Part shown: in pieces, positions 33,057 through 44,100 of the stretch
How positions within the stretch are numbered: the first letter of the stretch is position 1
How the letters are laid out: each line of letters starts with the position of its first letter
Assembly (NCBI GenBank): GCA_038380435.1
Contig: JAWZYU010000006.1
Span: forward strand, 37,698,501-37,762,500
Source of the DNA: Ryuthela nishihirai
Lineage: Eukaryota; Arthropoda; Arachnida; Araneae; Heptathelidae
Direction: 5' to 3'
DNA: 64,000 bases
Notes under the pieces: generated by a model
What the model saw: the letters and a program-made list of their open reading frames with translations, nothing else
Told to the model about the DNA's origin: nothing
The model's database searches: none
Made by a program: the position numbers and the translations under genes

Positions 33057-33449
33057 TAGCACGCTTTCAAAAGAAAACTAGTGGAATGCATGTCACCTCT
33101 GGTAATCTCGCTTTCAAAAAAAAACTAGTGGAATGCATGTCACCTCTGGTAATCTCGCTTTCAAAAGAAAACTAGTGGAATGCATGTCACCTCTGGTAAT
33201 CTCGCTTTCAAAAGAAAACTAGTGGAATGCATGTCACCTCTGGTAATCTCGCTTTCAAAAGAAAACTAGTGGAATGCATGTCACCTCTGGTAATCTCGCT
33301 TTCAAAAGAAAACTAGTGGAATGCATGTCACCTCTGGTAATCTCGCTTTCAAAAGAAAACTAGTGGAATGCATGTCACCTCTGGTAATCTCGCTTTCAAA
33401 AGAAAACTAATGGAATGCATGTCACCTCTGGTAATCTCGCTTTCAAAGA
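33057..33449. repeat. 47 bp tandem repeat, about eight units
   Basis: Unit contains AAAACTAGTGGAATGCATGT, CACCTCTGGTAATCTCG and CTTTCAAAAG. The inner units are identical or nearly so, showing recent homogenisation; the first and last units have drifted. Confidence 0.95.
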
Positions 33450-33964
33450 GAATGAAGTTTACCTAATTTTGAGCTCTTTAAATATTTCAATTCGCACTAA
33501 TAGATGATTGGAGAAAAAGTAAATAGTAGTATTTTATTACTGATTGTACATCATAAAAAGTATTTGTCTTTTATTCCTTAAATTTGAAAAAGTTTCTTTC
33601 CTCACAACCCTATGAGAAAAAAAATAGGCTTTTTTTCCCCTCTCAATGGAATATCTCTTAACACTCTACCACTGAAAGCTCTATTTTCTAATTTCTTCAT
33701 GAACAGATCACTTACAACATTCGTTAAAAGTTTCGCAATTTACATATGTAGTACTCTCTAAAAATGAAAATTAAAATCTCCAAAATTTGAAAAATGGGAA
33801 TTATAATATTTCATTGCTACGAATCCAACAAATTTTTTTTCCAATTGTCTCTTGAAACAAGAAAGTGTTTTTCCCCATCCACCTTGGTTGTAAAGGTGGT
33901 TGGTTGGGGGGACTTATAGTTGCAAATGCTGATGACCTTCACATTCCATCATTAAATTTTCAAC
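33450..33964. other. no gene recognised
   Basis: AT-rich flank between the 47 bp array and a SINE-B. Confidence 0.4.
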
Positions 33965-33965
33965 T

Positions 33966-34164
33966 TTCTGGCCGAGTGGTTAGCACGCTTGGCTACTGAT
34001 ATAAGGGACTGGGTTCGAGTCCCGGATTAGGCATGGATGTGTGTGTCGTTTTTCTGCTGAGGTCCTGCCATCCTCTCAGACCTTCTACTGTGGCTGACAG
34101 GCTCCTGTCAGACCTCTGTGGCAAGCAGCTGCTTGAGGGGGTATTTATTTATTTTTATTAACAT
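33966..34164 (+). mobile_element. SINE-B copy
   Basis: Head TGGCCGAGTGGTTAGC, B box GGTTCGAGTCCC, body GCAAGCAGCTGCTTGAG, and tail GGTATTTATTTATTTTTATT. The tail is the same as in the 26295 copy. Confidence 0.9.
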
Positions 34165-34486
34165 AAATATATAGCTTGCAATATTCGGTTAAAAGTTCGC
34201 AATTTTCAACTTTTCTACCAATAGAGGGCGTGATTTGAACTTTTGGGAGATTCGGAAAATGCGAATCGGAATATTTCATTAATACAATCTATCACAAAAT
34301 GCACTTTTAGTTTATCTCTAAGAGCAAAAAAAAAGTTCCATGTCTACAGACGGTCAGACAGACGACAAAGTGTAAATATGATCAGTTTTTTTTTAAACAA
34401 GCTAAAAAATAAAGTCTTCCAGCACGAGCGTGGTTCAGCTGAACCGTGGTAAGTAGACCTTGCTTAAAACTGTTTCGGTAATTAAT

Positions 34487-35026
34487 AGATTGGATTGTTT
34501 TACCTCTGAGTGGTACTTTTCTGCACGCAATGGGCTAAATGGACAGGTCACCAGGGCCGTGAAGGCTCAGAAAAGATTGGGAGAGGGGACCACTGGAACA
34601 GATGTTGGGAGACAGATGGTATTCTCCCGTCAAGGTCATCCAGCATGATTTTTGACGTGCACACAGTGCCACGGCTTAACGCCCCATCCGACGGACGGTG
34701 GACTTTCCAAAACCATCGGTTACCCCTAGTGACCATGGGCAAAGAGTTTGTCGGAGATAAATCTCAATGCTGGCCCAGCTGGGACTCGAATCTGGGAACT
34801 GCAGATTACGACTCCCCCCCCCCAGTTCAGAGGAAAACAAGGCTCAGATTACACTACGCGAAGCTCCCTACTTGAAACTTATCAGGAGAGAAATGGTAAT
34901 CTCTCGTCAAGCCATCCAGCGTGTTCTTTAAAGTGCACACGGTATGGCTCTATTGCATACCGGACCAAAGCTTTAGGTCCATCCGGCAAAAGGCAGCTTT
35001 TCAAAACCCATTGATGTCCTCTTAGC
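34487..35026 (-). mobile_element. SINE-A copy and adjoining fragment
   Basis: 34487-34823 is a reverse copy whose head ends in a C run. 34870-35026 is the body-to-centre part of another reverse copy (TAATCTCTCGTCAAGCC, GTGTTCTTTAAAGTGCAC), cut at the GTCCTCTTAG word just where the SINE-B array starts. Confidence 0.8.
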
Positions 35027-35030
35027 GTTT

Positions 35031-35820
35031 AAAAAAATACCCCCTCAAGCAGCTGCTTGCCACAGAGGTCTGACAGGAGCCTGTCAGCTTATATGCCATA
35101 GTAGAAGGTTTGTGAGGATGGCAGGACCTCAGCAGAAAAATGACACAAACATCCATGCCTTACTCGGGGCTCGAACCCAGATCCCTTAATTAGTAGCCAA
35201 GCGCGTTAACCACTCGGCCAAGGGACGGCTAAAATAAATACCCCCTCAAGCAGCTGCTTGCCACAGAGGTCTGACAGGAGCCTGTTAGTTTATATGCCAT
35301 AGTAGGTCTGTAAGGATGGCAGGACCTCAGCAGAAAAATGACACAAACATCCACGCCTTACTCGGGGCTCGAACCCAGAGCCCTTAATTAGTAGCCAAGC
35401 GCGTTAACCACTCGGCCAAGGGACAGCTAAAATAAATACCCCCTCAAGCAGCTGCTTGCCACAGAGGTCTGACAGGAGCCTGTCAGCTTATATGCCTTAG
35501 TAGAAGGTCTGTGAGGATGGCAGGACCTCAGCAGAAAAATGACACAAACATCCATGCCTTACTCGGGGCTCGAACCCAGATCCCTTAATTAGTAGCCAAG
35601 CGCGTTAACCACTCGGCCAAGGGACGGCTAAAATAAATACCCCCTCAAGCAGCTGCTTGCCACAGAGGTCTGACAGGAGCCTGTCAGCTTATATGCCTTA
35701 GTAGAAGGTCTGTGAGGATGGCAGGACTTCAGCAGAAAACAACACAAGCATCAATGCCTTACCCGGGGCTCGAACCCAGGTCCCTTAGATCAGTAGCCAA
35801 GCGCGCTATCCACTAGACTT
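35031..35820 (-). repeat. Four tandem SINE-B units
   Basis: Reverse SINE-B units begin at ~35031, 35236, 35434 and 35635, a period of ~200 bp equal to the element length. Units 1-3 share TTAATTAGTAGCCAAGCGCG and AAGGGACGGCTAAAATAAA junctions and are almost identical. Unit 4 keeps the canonical TTAGATCAGTAGCCAAGCGC form. This is expansion by unequal exchange, not four independent insertions. Confidence 0.93.
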
Positions 35821-35829
35821 AGCGTTAAC

Positions 35830-35930
35830 AGAGACAATTCTCAACACTGGCGCATTGAGACACGAATCTGGAAACTACAGATTAGAAACCTGGAGCGCTA
35901 CTGCACTCAATAGCGCTCCAGGTTTCTGCA
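35830..35930 (-). mobile_element. SINE-A head fragment with local inversion
   Basis: The head region (GAAACTACAGATTAGAAACC) is followed by an inverted copy of its last bases: arms 35884-35900 and 35911-35927 are perfect 17 bp complements. Confidence 0.7.
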
Positions 35931-36290
35931 CTATCATCTCTTATTATTACTTACAGCTATCATCCTCTACTAAAATGTTATTTTCCACGAAATATTAGAT
36001 GATATAAACTGTAATCAATTATGCTGCTAGACGAGACAGTTCATATTTAGCCAAGTCTGTGGTTATTGATGACATAATTAGTAGTATATATGCCTTAAAC
36101 TCTACCGCGAAATCTGAGACATAATTAATTTTGCTTATATCAATTGGGTCAAAGAGATGCCCTCACTTCAATCATTTATAGTCTGAAATCTCTCTGTCAA
36201 GGTCTTATTGATTATCTTTATATTTAAATAAAATAAACAAAGTTTGTTGTATTACTATGGAAAAAAAAGAGCATTTCGTGTTACATACTA
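35931..36290. other. no gene recognised
   Basis: Unique-looking AT-rich stretch. Confidence 0.4.
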
Positions 36291-36292
36291 GC

Positions 36293-37545
36293 TTGGGTCG
36301 TTTTACCTCTGAGTGGTATTTTCTTGCACACTTTGGTCTTATTTTTCGTCTTCTGCGCCTGTGAAGTCACTTTGTGCGGCCCACGAAGTCACTTTGGACG
36401 GCCCCGTGAAGTCACTTTGTGCGGCCCCGTGAAGTCACTTTGTGCGGCCCGTGAAGCCACTTTTTGCGACCCACGAAGTCATGTTGTGTGGTTAACAAAG
36501 TCCTTTTGTGCAAACCGCGAAGTAATTTTGTGCGACCCAAAACAACACTTTGTGCATTTCAAAAAAATCATTTTGTGCTGCCCGCGAAAGTCACTTCGCG
36601 CGCCCCATGAAATCACTTTTTACTGTCCACGAAGTCATGTTGTGTGGTTATTGAAGTCAGTTTCTGCGACCCGTGAAGTCATTTTTTGAAGCCAGCGACG
36701 TCACTATGTGTGCTCCATGAAGTCACTTTGTATGGCCTACGAAGTCATGTGATGCGGCAAAAGAAATAATTTTGTACATCCCATGAAATTATTTTGCTGG
36801 ACCCGCGAAGTCACTTCGTGCGACACATGAAGTCCCTCTGTACCGCCAAAAGTCACTTTGTGCGCCCCATGAAATCATTTTGTTTGACTCGCGAAGTCAC
36901 TTCATGCGACCCATGAAGTAACTTTGTACCGCCAGCAAACTCCATTTTTGCTGCCCGCAAAGTTATTTTGTCCGACCTATGAAGTAATTTCGTGCAGTCC
37001 ATGAAGTCACCATGTGTGACCCACAACATCATTCTGTACGCCAATGAAGTCACTTTGTGCACCCCATGAAGTCATTTTGTTTGACACGTGAAGTCATTTC
37101 GTACAGCCTGTAAAGTCACTTTGTACAGTCTGCAAAGTCATTTTGTGATGTCCGTAAAGTTATTTTGTCTGACCCACGAAGTCATTTTGTGCATCCCATG
37201 AAGTCACTATATATGACCCGCAGTCATTTTGTCCGACCCCTGAAGTCACTTTGTGCGCCCCATGAAGTCACTATGTATGACATGCAGTCATTTTGTCCGA
37301 CCCGTGAAGTTACGTTGTGCGCCCCATGAAGTCACTATGTATGACCCGCAGTCATTTTGTCCGACCCATGAAGTCACTATGTGTGAAGCGCAGTAATTTT
37401 GTCCGCACCATGAAGTTACTTTGTGCGCCCCTGAAGTCACTATGTATGACCCACAGTCATTTTGTCCGACCCGTAAAGTTACTTTGTGCGCCCCACGAAG
37501 TCAACCATGTTTGACCTGCAAAGTCACCTTTTGCGACCCACATGC
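36293..37545. repeat. ~23 bp minisatellite, about 50 units, beginning in a SINE-A tail
   Basis: 36293-36340 is a SINE-A tail fragment (GGGTCGTTTTACCTCTGAGTGG). From 36358 a unit of type GAAGTCACTTTGTGCGGCCC with a 2-3 bp spacer (CGT, CAT) repeats to ~37545. Units diverge in the last six bases and some lose a spacer (CGCAGTCATTTTGTCCGACC, 21 bp). A 121-aa plus-strand frame is a repeat artefact. Confidence 0.9.
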
Positions 37546-37549
37546 AATA

Positions 37550-37970
37550 CGTTCAATCATAATCATGATAGTCAATTGTGGCTTATTAGCAGAATTCGAC
37601 TGTGATTATGTGAAGCGTTCTGCAGAATACGGCAGCGTCCAACAGAGGATAGTCATTGCATCCTAAAAATGGTTTTTGTATTAAAATACTGCGCTTCAGT
37701 TGCAGCCGGTAATAGCGCAGGATAGTAAATAGTAGTAGGGTAATAATATATCCGATAATTCCCGGGACTCTCTCGCAGAGCATTAATTAGCCTGGCGTAC
37801 CCCACTAACCACCAAATGCCCCCTGAATTTCAGTCCTATTGAATCGGTTACTTTGTGTGTGTGTGTTTGAACAGTTTCTCTCTGTGTGTGGCTTTGCTAT
37901 GCAGATCTTTGCTGTTTAATTTATATTCATATACGGCATATGACATATTTAAACGCCAGGGCCAAAATAG
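37550..37970. other. no gene recognised
   Basis: Short frames only; a (GT)n tract at 37853-37866. Confidence 0.4.
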
Positions 37971-38282
37971 TCCGCAAAATTCCTCACCCTACCGACGGTC
38001 AGTAGAGGACACCGATGGCTTGGAAAGGGCGCCGTCCGTCGGATGGGACGTTAAGCTGTAGCCCCCGTGCGCGGGAGAGCCATACCCGTGCGCGTTAAAG
38101 AACACGCTGGATGGCCTTGACGGGAGGCTACGATCTGTCTCCCAACAGCTGTTCCAGTGGGTCTCCTCCCCCAACCTTCTCTGAGCCTTCGGGGTCCACG
38201 TGACCTGGTCATTTAGCCCATGGTGTGCAAAAATGTGCCGCTCAGAGGAAAAACAACCCAACAACCCAAAAGCCAAAATAGT
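37971..38282 (+). mobile_element. 5'-truncated SINE-A with target-site duplication
   Basis: The copy lacks the whole tRNA-like head and starts at TCCGCAAAATTCC in the body, yet the 11 bp GCCAAAATAGT flanks it directly (37971-37981 and 38272-38282). The truncation therefore arose during insertion, as expected when reverse transcription stops early. Lacking the internal promoter it cannot be a source copy. Confidence 0.93.
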
Positions 38283-38381
38283 TGCCTTGACTAAAATTAT
38301 AGCTCGATACAAGCAAGAAATGATAAATTATAGCTCAGGGCACTATTCTAACATGTACAGTTGTATTGTGCATATTATTAG

Positions 38382-38748
38382 TGGGACGGGGGTGGCTGAG
38401 TCTGCAATTCCCAGATTTGAAATGTTCAACACCCAAATTCTCAACGCTGGCCCGCCAGCTGGGCCAGCGTTGAGATTTAACTCCGCAAAACTCCCTGTCC
38501 TGTCGTCGGCCAGTTGAAGAAACCAAGGGGGCGTCGGATGGGAAGTTAAGCCGTGATCCCGTGTGTTGGAGACCATACCCTGTGCACGTTAAAGAACAGG
38601 TCTGATGGCCTTGACGGGACGCTACCATGTTTCACCTAATAGCTGTCTAGTGGGACTCCTCATCCAACCATCTCTGAGCCCTCGGGGACCTTATGATCTG
38701 GCTATTTAGCCCATTGTATGCTAAAGAAGTTCCGCTCAGAGGTAATGC
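38382..38748 (+). mobile_element. SINE-A copy with rearranged head
   Basis: The head is interrupted: after GCAATTCCCAGATTTG a stretch runs to an inverted duplication (arms 38439-38453 and 38461-38475, 15 bp). Normal body follows to GCTCAGAGGTAA. Confidence 0.8.
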
Positions 38749-38758
38749 TGATTTGTTT

Positions 38759-39171
38759 CCTATATGCTTTTGGGGAGGGGGGGGGTCAGTCTGTAGCGTG
38801 CCAGGCTCGTAATCTGTAGTTCCCAGGTTAGAGTCCCAGCTGGGTCAGCGTTGAGATTTATCTCCGCAAAAATTCCCCGCCCTTCCCACGGTCAGAGGTG
38901 ACACCGACGGGCTTGGAAAGGCCGTCGTCCGTCGGATGGGACGTTAAGCCGTGGCCCCGGGTGCGGGAGAGCCATACCCTGTACACGTTAAAGAACACGC
39001 TGGATGGCCTTGACGGGAGGCTACCATCTGTCTCCCAACAGCTGTTCCAGTGGGTCTCCTCTCCCAACCTTCTCTGAGCCTTCGGGGTCGATGTGACCTG
39101 GCCATTTAGCCCATGGTGTGCAAAAAAAGTGCCGCTCAGAAGTAAAACAACCCAACAACCTATATGCTTTT
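38759..39171 (+). mobile_element. SINE-A copy with target-site duplication
   Basis: Plus copy (38772-39158) with a G-rich start and a slightly deleted A box. The 13 bp CCTATATGCTTTT flanks it (38759-38771 and 39159-39171). Confidence 0.95.
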
Positions 39172-39650
39172 AATTGGAGAACACTCAAATCATTTGAAAA
39201 CGTTCTCTAGAGTAAGTTTTACGACTGTTGTATATTCTTAGAATAAACGTCCATATTTCCCTCATATAAACATAAATATCTATTGATATATTGGTGTTTA
39301 GGTACAAGTGGTAGCTTTTCCTAATTAATTTCCAGATATTAGAAGGCAAAGCGGCGGACTGGGACTGGAATATTTAGCAGTCGATTACGCTGGCAACGTG
39401 CGCTAGACTAAATACATCGCTAACTAGTTAATTAATTGAAACTTCGCAATGAACACGTGATTCGTGCGGCACGTTCCTTCTAGCAATGAGAGCAGAAGAG
39501 AAGATTCTGGTTTGCTCCATTATCAATTTACATACGATGTCTTAATTCTTTATTGATGAGGACTTTGGGAAGCTTGCTGCATCTTTAGAACAATGCGAGG
39601 GAATTTTTGCATCTCATAAACAGAACCCAAGAGCTATGCTAAGTGTAGAG
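39172..39650. other. no gene recognised
   Basis: No repeats or convincing frames. Confidence 0.4.
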
Positions 39651-39651
39651 A

Positions 39652-39958
39652 TTGGCTCCTAGGTAGCGTTCCAAGCTCGTAATCTGCAGTTCCCAGGTTC
39701 GAGTCTCAGCGTTGAGATTTATCTCCGCAAATCTCCCCATCCTCTCTCAGTAGGGCACACTGATGGGCTTGGGTAGGCTGCCATCCATCGGACTGGACAT
39801 TAAAGCCGTGGTCAGTGGACAGAAGAGCCTTGACGGGAGGCTACAATCTGTCTCCTAACAGCTGTCTTGTGGGTCCCCTCCCCACAACCTTCTCTTAGCT
39901 TTTGGGGTCCTTGTGACCTGGCTATATAGCCCAAAATAATGCCGCTCAGAGGGAAATC
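39652..39958 (+). mobile_element. SINE-A copy, old
   Basis: Head damaged before the B box (GGTTCGAGTCTC), centre partly deleted near 39815. The tail AGGGAAATCAA is barely recognisable. Confidence 0.75.
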
Positions 39959-40039
39959 AAGTTCGCTAAAGAATGTTTAAATGAATATGGCGATACGCTG
40001 GTTTCCATAAATTAAGGAAGAACCGTATATTATGTCAAT

Positions 40040-40245
40040 GGGAAGTTAACTCGAAGCTCCAGAAATCCTAAAATAAGTTTTTTTGATTTGAAAAATGTGA
40101 TTGCAGATAAAGATATGAATCAAATATATTTATTTTCAAAAATATTCGTTCAGCATTTAATGAGTTATCGAAGTTTGAATATTTAACAACAGCAATACCA
40201 GTCTTAAGAAACTTATACAAAACTATTGAATAGCGGAAGAATTCT
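40040..40245. repeat. IR-family repeat, SINE-free copy
   Basis: It matches the right arm of the large inverted repeat at 55515-56490: GAAGTTAACTCGAA, GAAAAATGTGAT, TTTTCAAAAATATTC, GTTTGAATATTTAAC and AAGAAACTTATA occur in the same order. Here the SINE-A piece found in that arm is absent, so this represents the uninterrupted form. Confidence 0.65.
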
Positions 40246-40677
40246 TTACAAAAATTTCAATTAGTCAAATTTCTCGTTTTTGTTGCATTTGTGGAAAAAT
40301 TACAAAGATAATTAAATAAATAAACAAATAAATACAAACAATAGTTTGCTTTTATTACAATTTCAACCTTTTAATTCACCCTTAGTAATTTAAAATAAAT
40401 ATTTTCTGTATGTGATCATTTTTAGATTCTTGTTTTGTTCTAATGGAAGAATTTTCCTTTGCATTTTAAGTTTTTTCTCGAATAACTAGAATTATTTAAG
40501 CCCTACAAGAAATACCGAATTTTTGTTCCTAGAAGAAAACCGAATTTTATACCAAATTAAATTCCGAACTTTTGTTCCTAGAAGGAAAAAAATCTTTGAT
40601 TTAAATGCATTTATGTTCAAAGGAACAAGAATGCGCAAAAGTAAATTTTTTAACATCATTTCATTAAAATTTAGCAA
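40246..40677. other. no gene recognised
   Basis: AT-rich; repeated word CCGAATTTTTGTTCCTAGAAG (first 20 bases) near 40515 and 40565 marks a ~50 bp direct repeat. Confidence 0.4.
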
Positions 40678-40919
40678 GTACAGTCGCTCAAAAAAAATAT
40701 CCGAACACTATAGTTGATTACAGAATTCAAAAAAAATATCTGGAAACGATTTTTTTTTAAATCAGTGATCTAGCAACCTTCGTGTACAGTCGCTCAAAAA
40801 TTATCCGAACACTATGGTTGATTACAGAATTCTGAAAAAATATCTGGCAACGATTTTTTTTAGAAATTAGTGATCTGGCAACCTTCGTGTCACGTGACAC
40901 GAAGGTTGCCAGATCACTA
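40678..40919. mobile_element. Two left halves of MITE family M1
   Basis: A first left half (40681-40784, CAGTCGCTCAAAAAAAATATCC) runs to CCTTCGTGTA and is followed by a second start (40787, CAGTCGCTCAAAAATTATCC). The second runs through the palindromic centre GTGTCACGTGACAC and stops at GATCACTAA. The right terminus is missing. Confidence 0.8.
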
Positions 40920-40968
40920 ATGGCGGCAGAAGTACTCGGACTTCGTGTCCGAGTACTTCTGCCGGCAT
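40920..40968. repeat. 18 bp perfect hairpin
   Basis: Arms 40924-40941 and 40947-40964 (CGGCAGAAGTACTCGGAC and its complement) with a 5-base loop. It starts exactly where the MITE is cut. Confidence 0.85.
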
Positions 40969-41100
40969 TACCATGTCAACGGCTGTCATCGCTGATGGGC
41001 CAGGTTACGTGATTACGTAGAGCAGCAACTATCGCTCTTCAAAATACAAGACACAGTTCATGAGTCACAGGCTTCATTTAATTAACTTGGAACGTGTGAA

Positions 41101-44100
41101 CCCCTTGAATTTACTGACACTCTTCTGGAAGTTCAAAAGAACATTTTTCAAGAGCTATTGCCAGAGAAGGAATACAGTCATGTCAGACTGTGCGTCCGCT
41201 CCAAATGCTTCCGGAACCCCATCAACATGCCGTTGACCTCACGTAATGAGGTCACGGCAGAGAAATTTATGGCTACAGTGGAGAAGGTTCCTCAATCTAA
41301 CGATGCGATCGGGACAGATCAAGATTTATATTTTGATCTGACAGCTGCTGATCTGGAACGTTCCGGAGGTGTCAGTAGAGTCCGTGGACCACGCTGCAGA
41401 CCTCTAGCGGACCTCGAGGCGTTCAACACCAGTAAAAGGCTGTTATCAACATTCAAAATGATGACAACTTGTGCCTAGCCCGAAGTCTTATAGTCGGACG
41501 TGCCCTGTGTTTAAAAAAGCAGGGTAAGATGGCAGATGTATGGTACGGATAGCTCTGTGATCGGAGATCATCGCAACAACGGCTCGAGGCTAAAGCCTTG
41601 CATCGTGAGGTCCGTGTACCCGAGGGCAAGTGCGGGCTGTCCGAATTTTATACCTTTCAGTCGTACCTGTACCCTGAATACAGAATCATCGTGTTCGGGG
41701 CACAGAACGATTTTCAAGTGATTTTCGCCGGTAAGAAAGATGCAGAAAACATCATTTATCTGTTACACGACTCAGAACACTTTTCCGTCATCACTAAACC
41801 GGCAAGGTACTTCTGTGCGAAGGCCTTCTGCGTTCCAAGTCTCAAGCCCATTCACAACAAACCTCACATATGTAATCGTACCTGCCGGGCGTGTATGACG
41901 GCAGACTTCGGCAAAAAAGGTACCAACATCTTCTGCAACTTCTGTTGCGGTTACTTTAAAGGCCAACAGTGTCTGAACTTGCATCTTCTCAATAGTACCT
42001 GTGCTAAACGGCACAGGTGTGTCGACTGCGGGGTCATTTACAAGACCTCTGACCGCCCTCACCAGTGTGTGCAGAAAGAACTGGAATGTGTGAAAGTGGC
42101 TAAAGAATGTGAAGTCACCGGAAGCCGTCTCTATTTTGATATAGAGACGGTAGAATAAGATGGTTTATTAACCCCCATTCTATGCATTGTCACCTACGAA
42201 GACAGTGACGGTGTATGGAAATATCAAGAGTTCGAGCATACGGACACCTTCATGGACTGGTTGCTGTCTACCCAGAAAGGTAAGCCTAAATTTAGAGATA
42301 TCATTTTGCTAGCACATAACGGTAGAGGATTCGATTTCATTCCCGTTCTAAATAACCTCTATCGAAAGTGCCTGAGGCAGGAATTGATTTTTAACGGCAA
42401 CAAAATTCTTCTTCTTAATTTACCCGGCCTCAAAATCAGGTTTATCGATTCTCTCTCTTTCATTCAGGCCCCTTTATGATCTTTTCCTAAAACTTTTGGC
42501 ATTAGCGAAGTCAAAAAAGATTTCTTCCCTCACGCTTTTTGTACGAGACAAAATTTAAATTTTTCTGGACCTATTCCCGATGCTCATTATTTTGAACCGC
42601 AGTACATGACCCCGGAAGAATGAGGAGAAGCTTCAGAGTTTCATCAGTGGTACGAAACAGTGAAGGGGACTCACTGGGATTTTAAATCTGAAATGATTGA
42701 GTACTGTAAATCTGATGTCCACAGTTTAATGTGAGGTTGTGAGAGATTCCGTACAGAATTTTTATGGATGACAGGGGTAGACCCTTTTTCTAAAATTACT
42801 CTTCCTTCGGCTTGTCTGCAGCTCCGCAGACAGAAATTTATGCCCGAAGGAGTGATTGGTGTTTACCCCTCGAACGGTAATTCCTCGGGTGACAGACAGA
42901 GCAGGAAAGGACTTGCCTGGATAGTCTACATAGCAGAAACCGAGAATCTCACCCTCCAGACTGTGCGCTCTGCAGAGGGGGAAGCCAAATTTGGTTGTTA
43001 TTATTTGGACAGTCTGTGTAGGCAAACCAAGCAGGCCATGGATTTTTCGGATTGCTACTTCCACTCTTGTCCCGAATGTTTCAGCCCCAGCATTATCCAC
43101 CCCCTCACTGGACAACCCATGGGCCTAAATTATTTAAGGACGCTGGATAGAGAGAGATGCATCCGACAGCTTTTACCTGATTACAAGTACAGAGTGTGCT
43201 GGGAACACGATTTCGACTGGCTACTCAAAACAGATCCCACCGCTGCATGCATTTATCAGCAGACAGAAGAGGTAAGGAGAATTAGCGGGTGCTCCTTCCT
43301 CTACGGTGGGAGAACGGAGACATTCTCCTTGTTTTGTGACATGAAGGTCGAAAACTGTGACGTGAAGCATTTCGAAGTGAACTCGCTCTATACCGCCATT
43401 TGTAAGCATGGGGTTTTCCCTGTTAAGCATCCCAGGAGGATCACAGAAAATTTTGATTACACCTCCCAAGCTTATTTTGGCATTATTCACTGCACTGTGT
43501 TACCTCCTACCGACCTCTACAACCCCGTACTTCCCTACCATTGTCGCAACAAACTGTTGTTTCCTCTGTGCAGCACTTGTGCAGAATTAGCATAGGTAGA
43601 CCCCTGTACTCACACAGAAGCACAGAGAGCTCTCACAGCCTCTTATGTGTCACTGGAACTGTATAAAGCCGTCTGTGAAGGCTACAAATTCTCAAAATTC
43701 ACGATGTTTGGCACTATTCGGAAAATATTACTTAAACTACCAAGGACCCCGGCTTATTTGGAAAATATATCAACACCTTTTTTAGAGGCCAAGCAGAAAT
43801 ATTCAGGTTACCCACCAAACGTCAACACAGACGCCGAAAAATCCAAATTTTGCGAAGATTTTTTTCTTGCAGAGGGGGTGAAAATAAACCCCCAGGAGGT
43901 TGTGTTTAACAGCACTAAAAGGAGCCTCTCAAAGCGGGCCTTACATAATTTATGGGGGAAGCTGTCAGAAGACCTTTCTAGACCTATGTCTCTAGTCATC
44001 GACAACCCCATAAAATTATTGGACTTAGCGAACGATCGCTCTAAAATTCTCACTGACCTCCATGCGGTCAATTCGGATCATATCCTAGTGACCTACAGAC

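Noticed and set aside
33057..33449. CRISPR-like repeat-spacer array
   Set aside because: The 47 bp unit is homogeneous along its full length, so it is a simple tandem repeat.
36324..36689. Gene for a 121-aa Cys-rich protein
   Set aside because: Falls wholly in the 23 bp minisatellite.
42156..43595. Alternative genetic code or programmed readthrough in PolB
   Set aside because: TAA, TGA and TAG are all involved, other genes of the element are frameshifted, and catalytic residues are lost, so ordinary decay explains it better.
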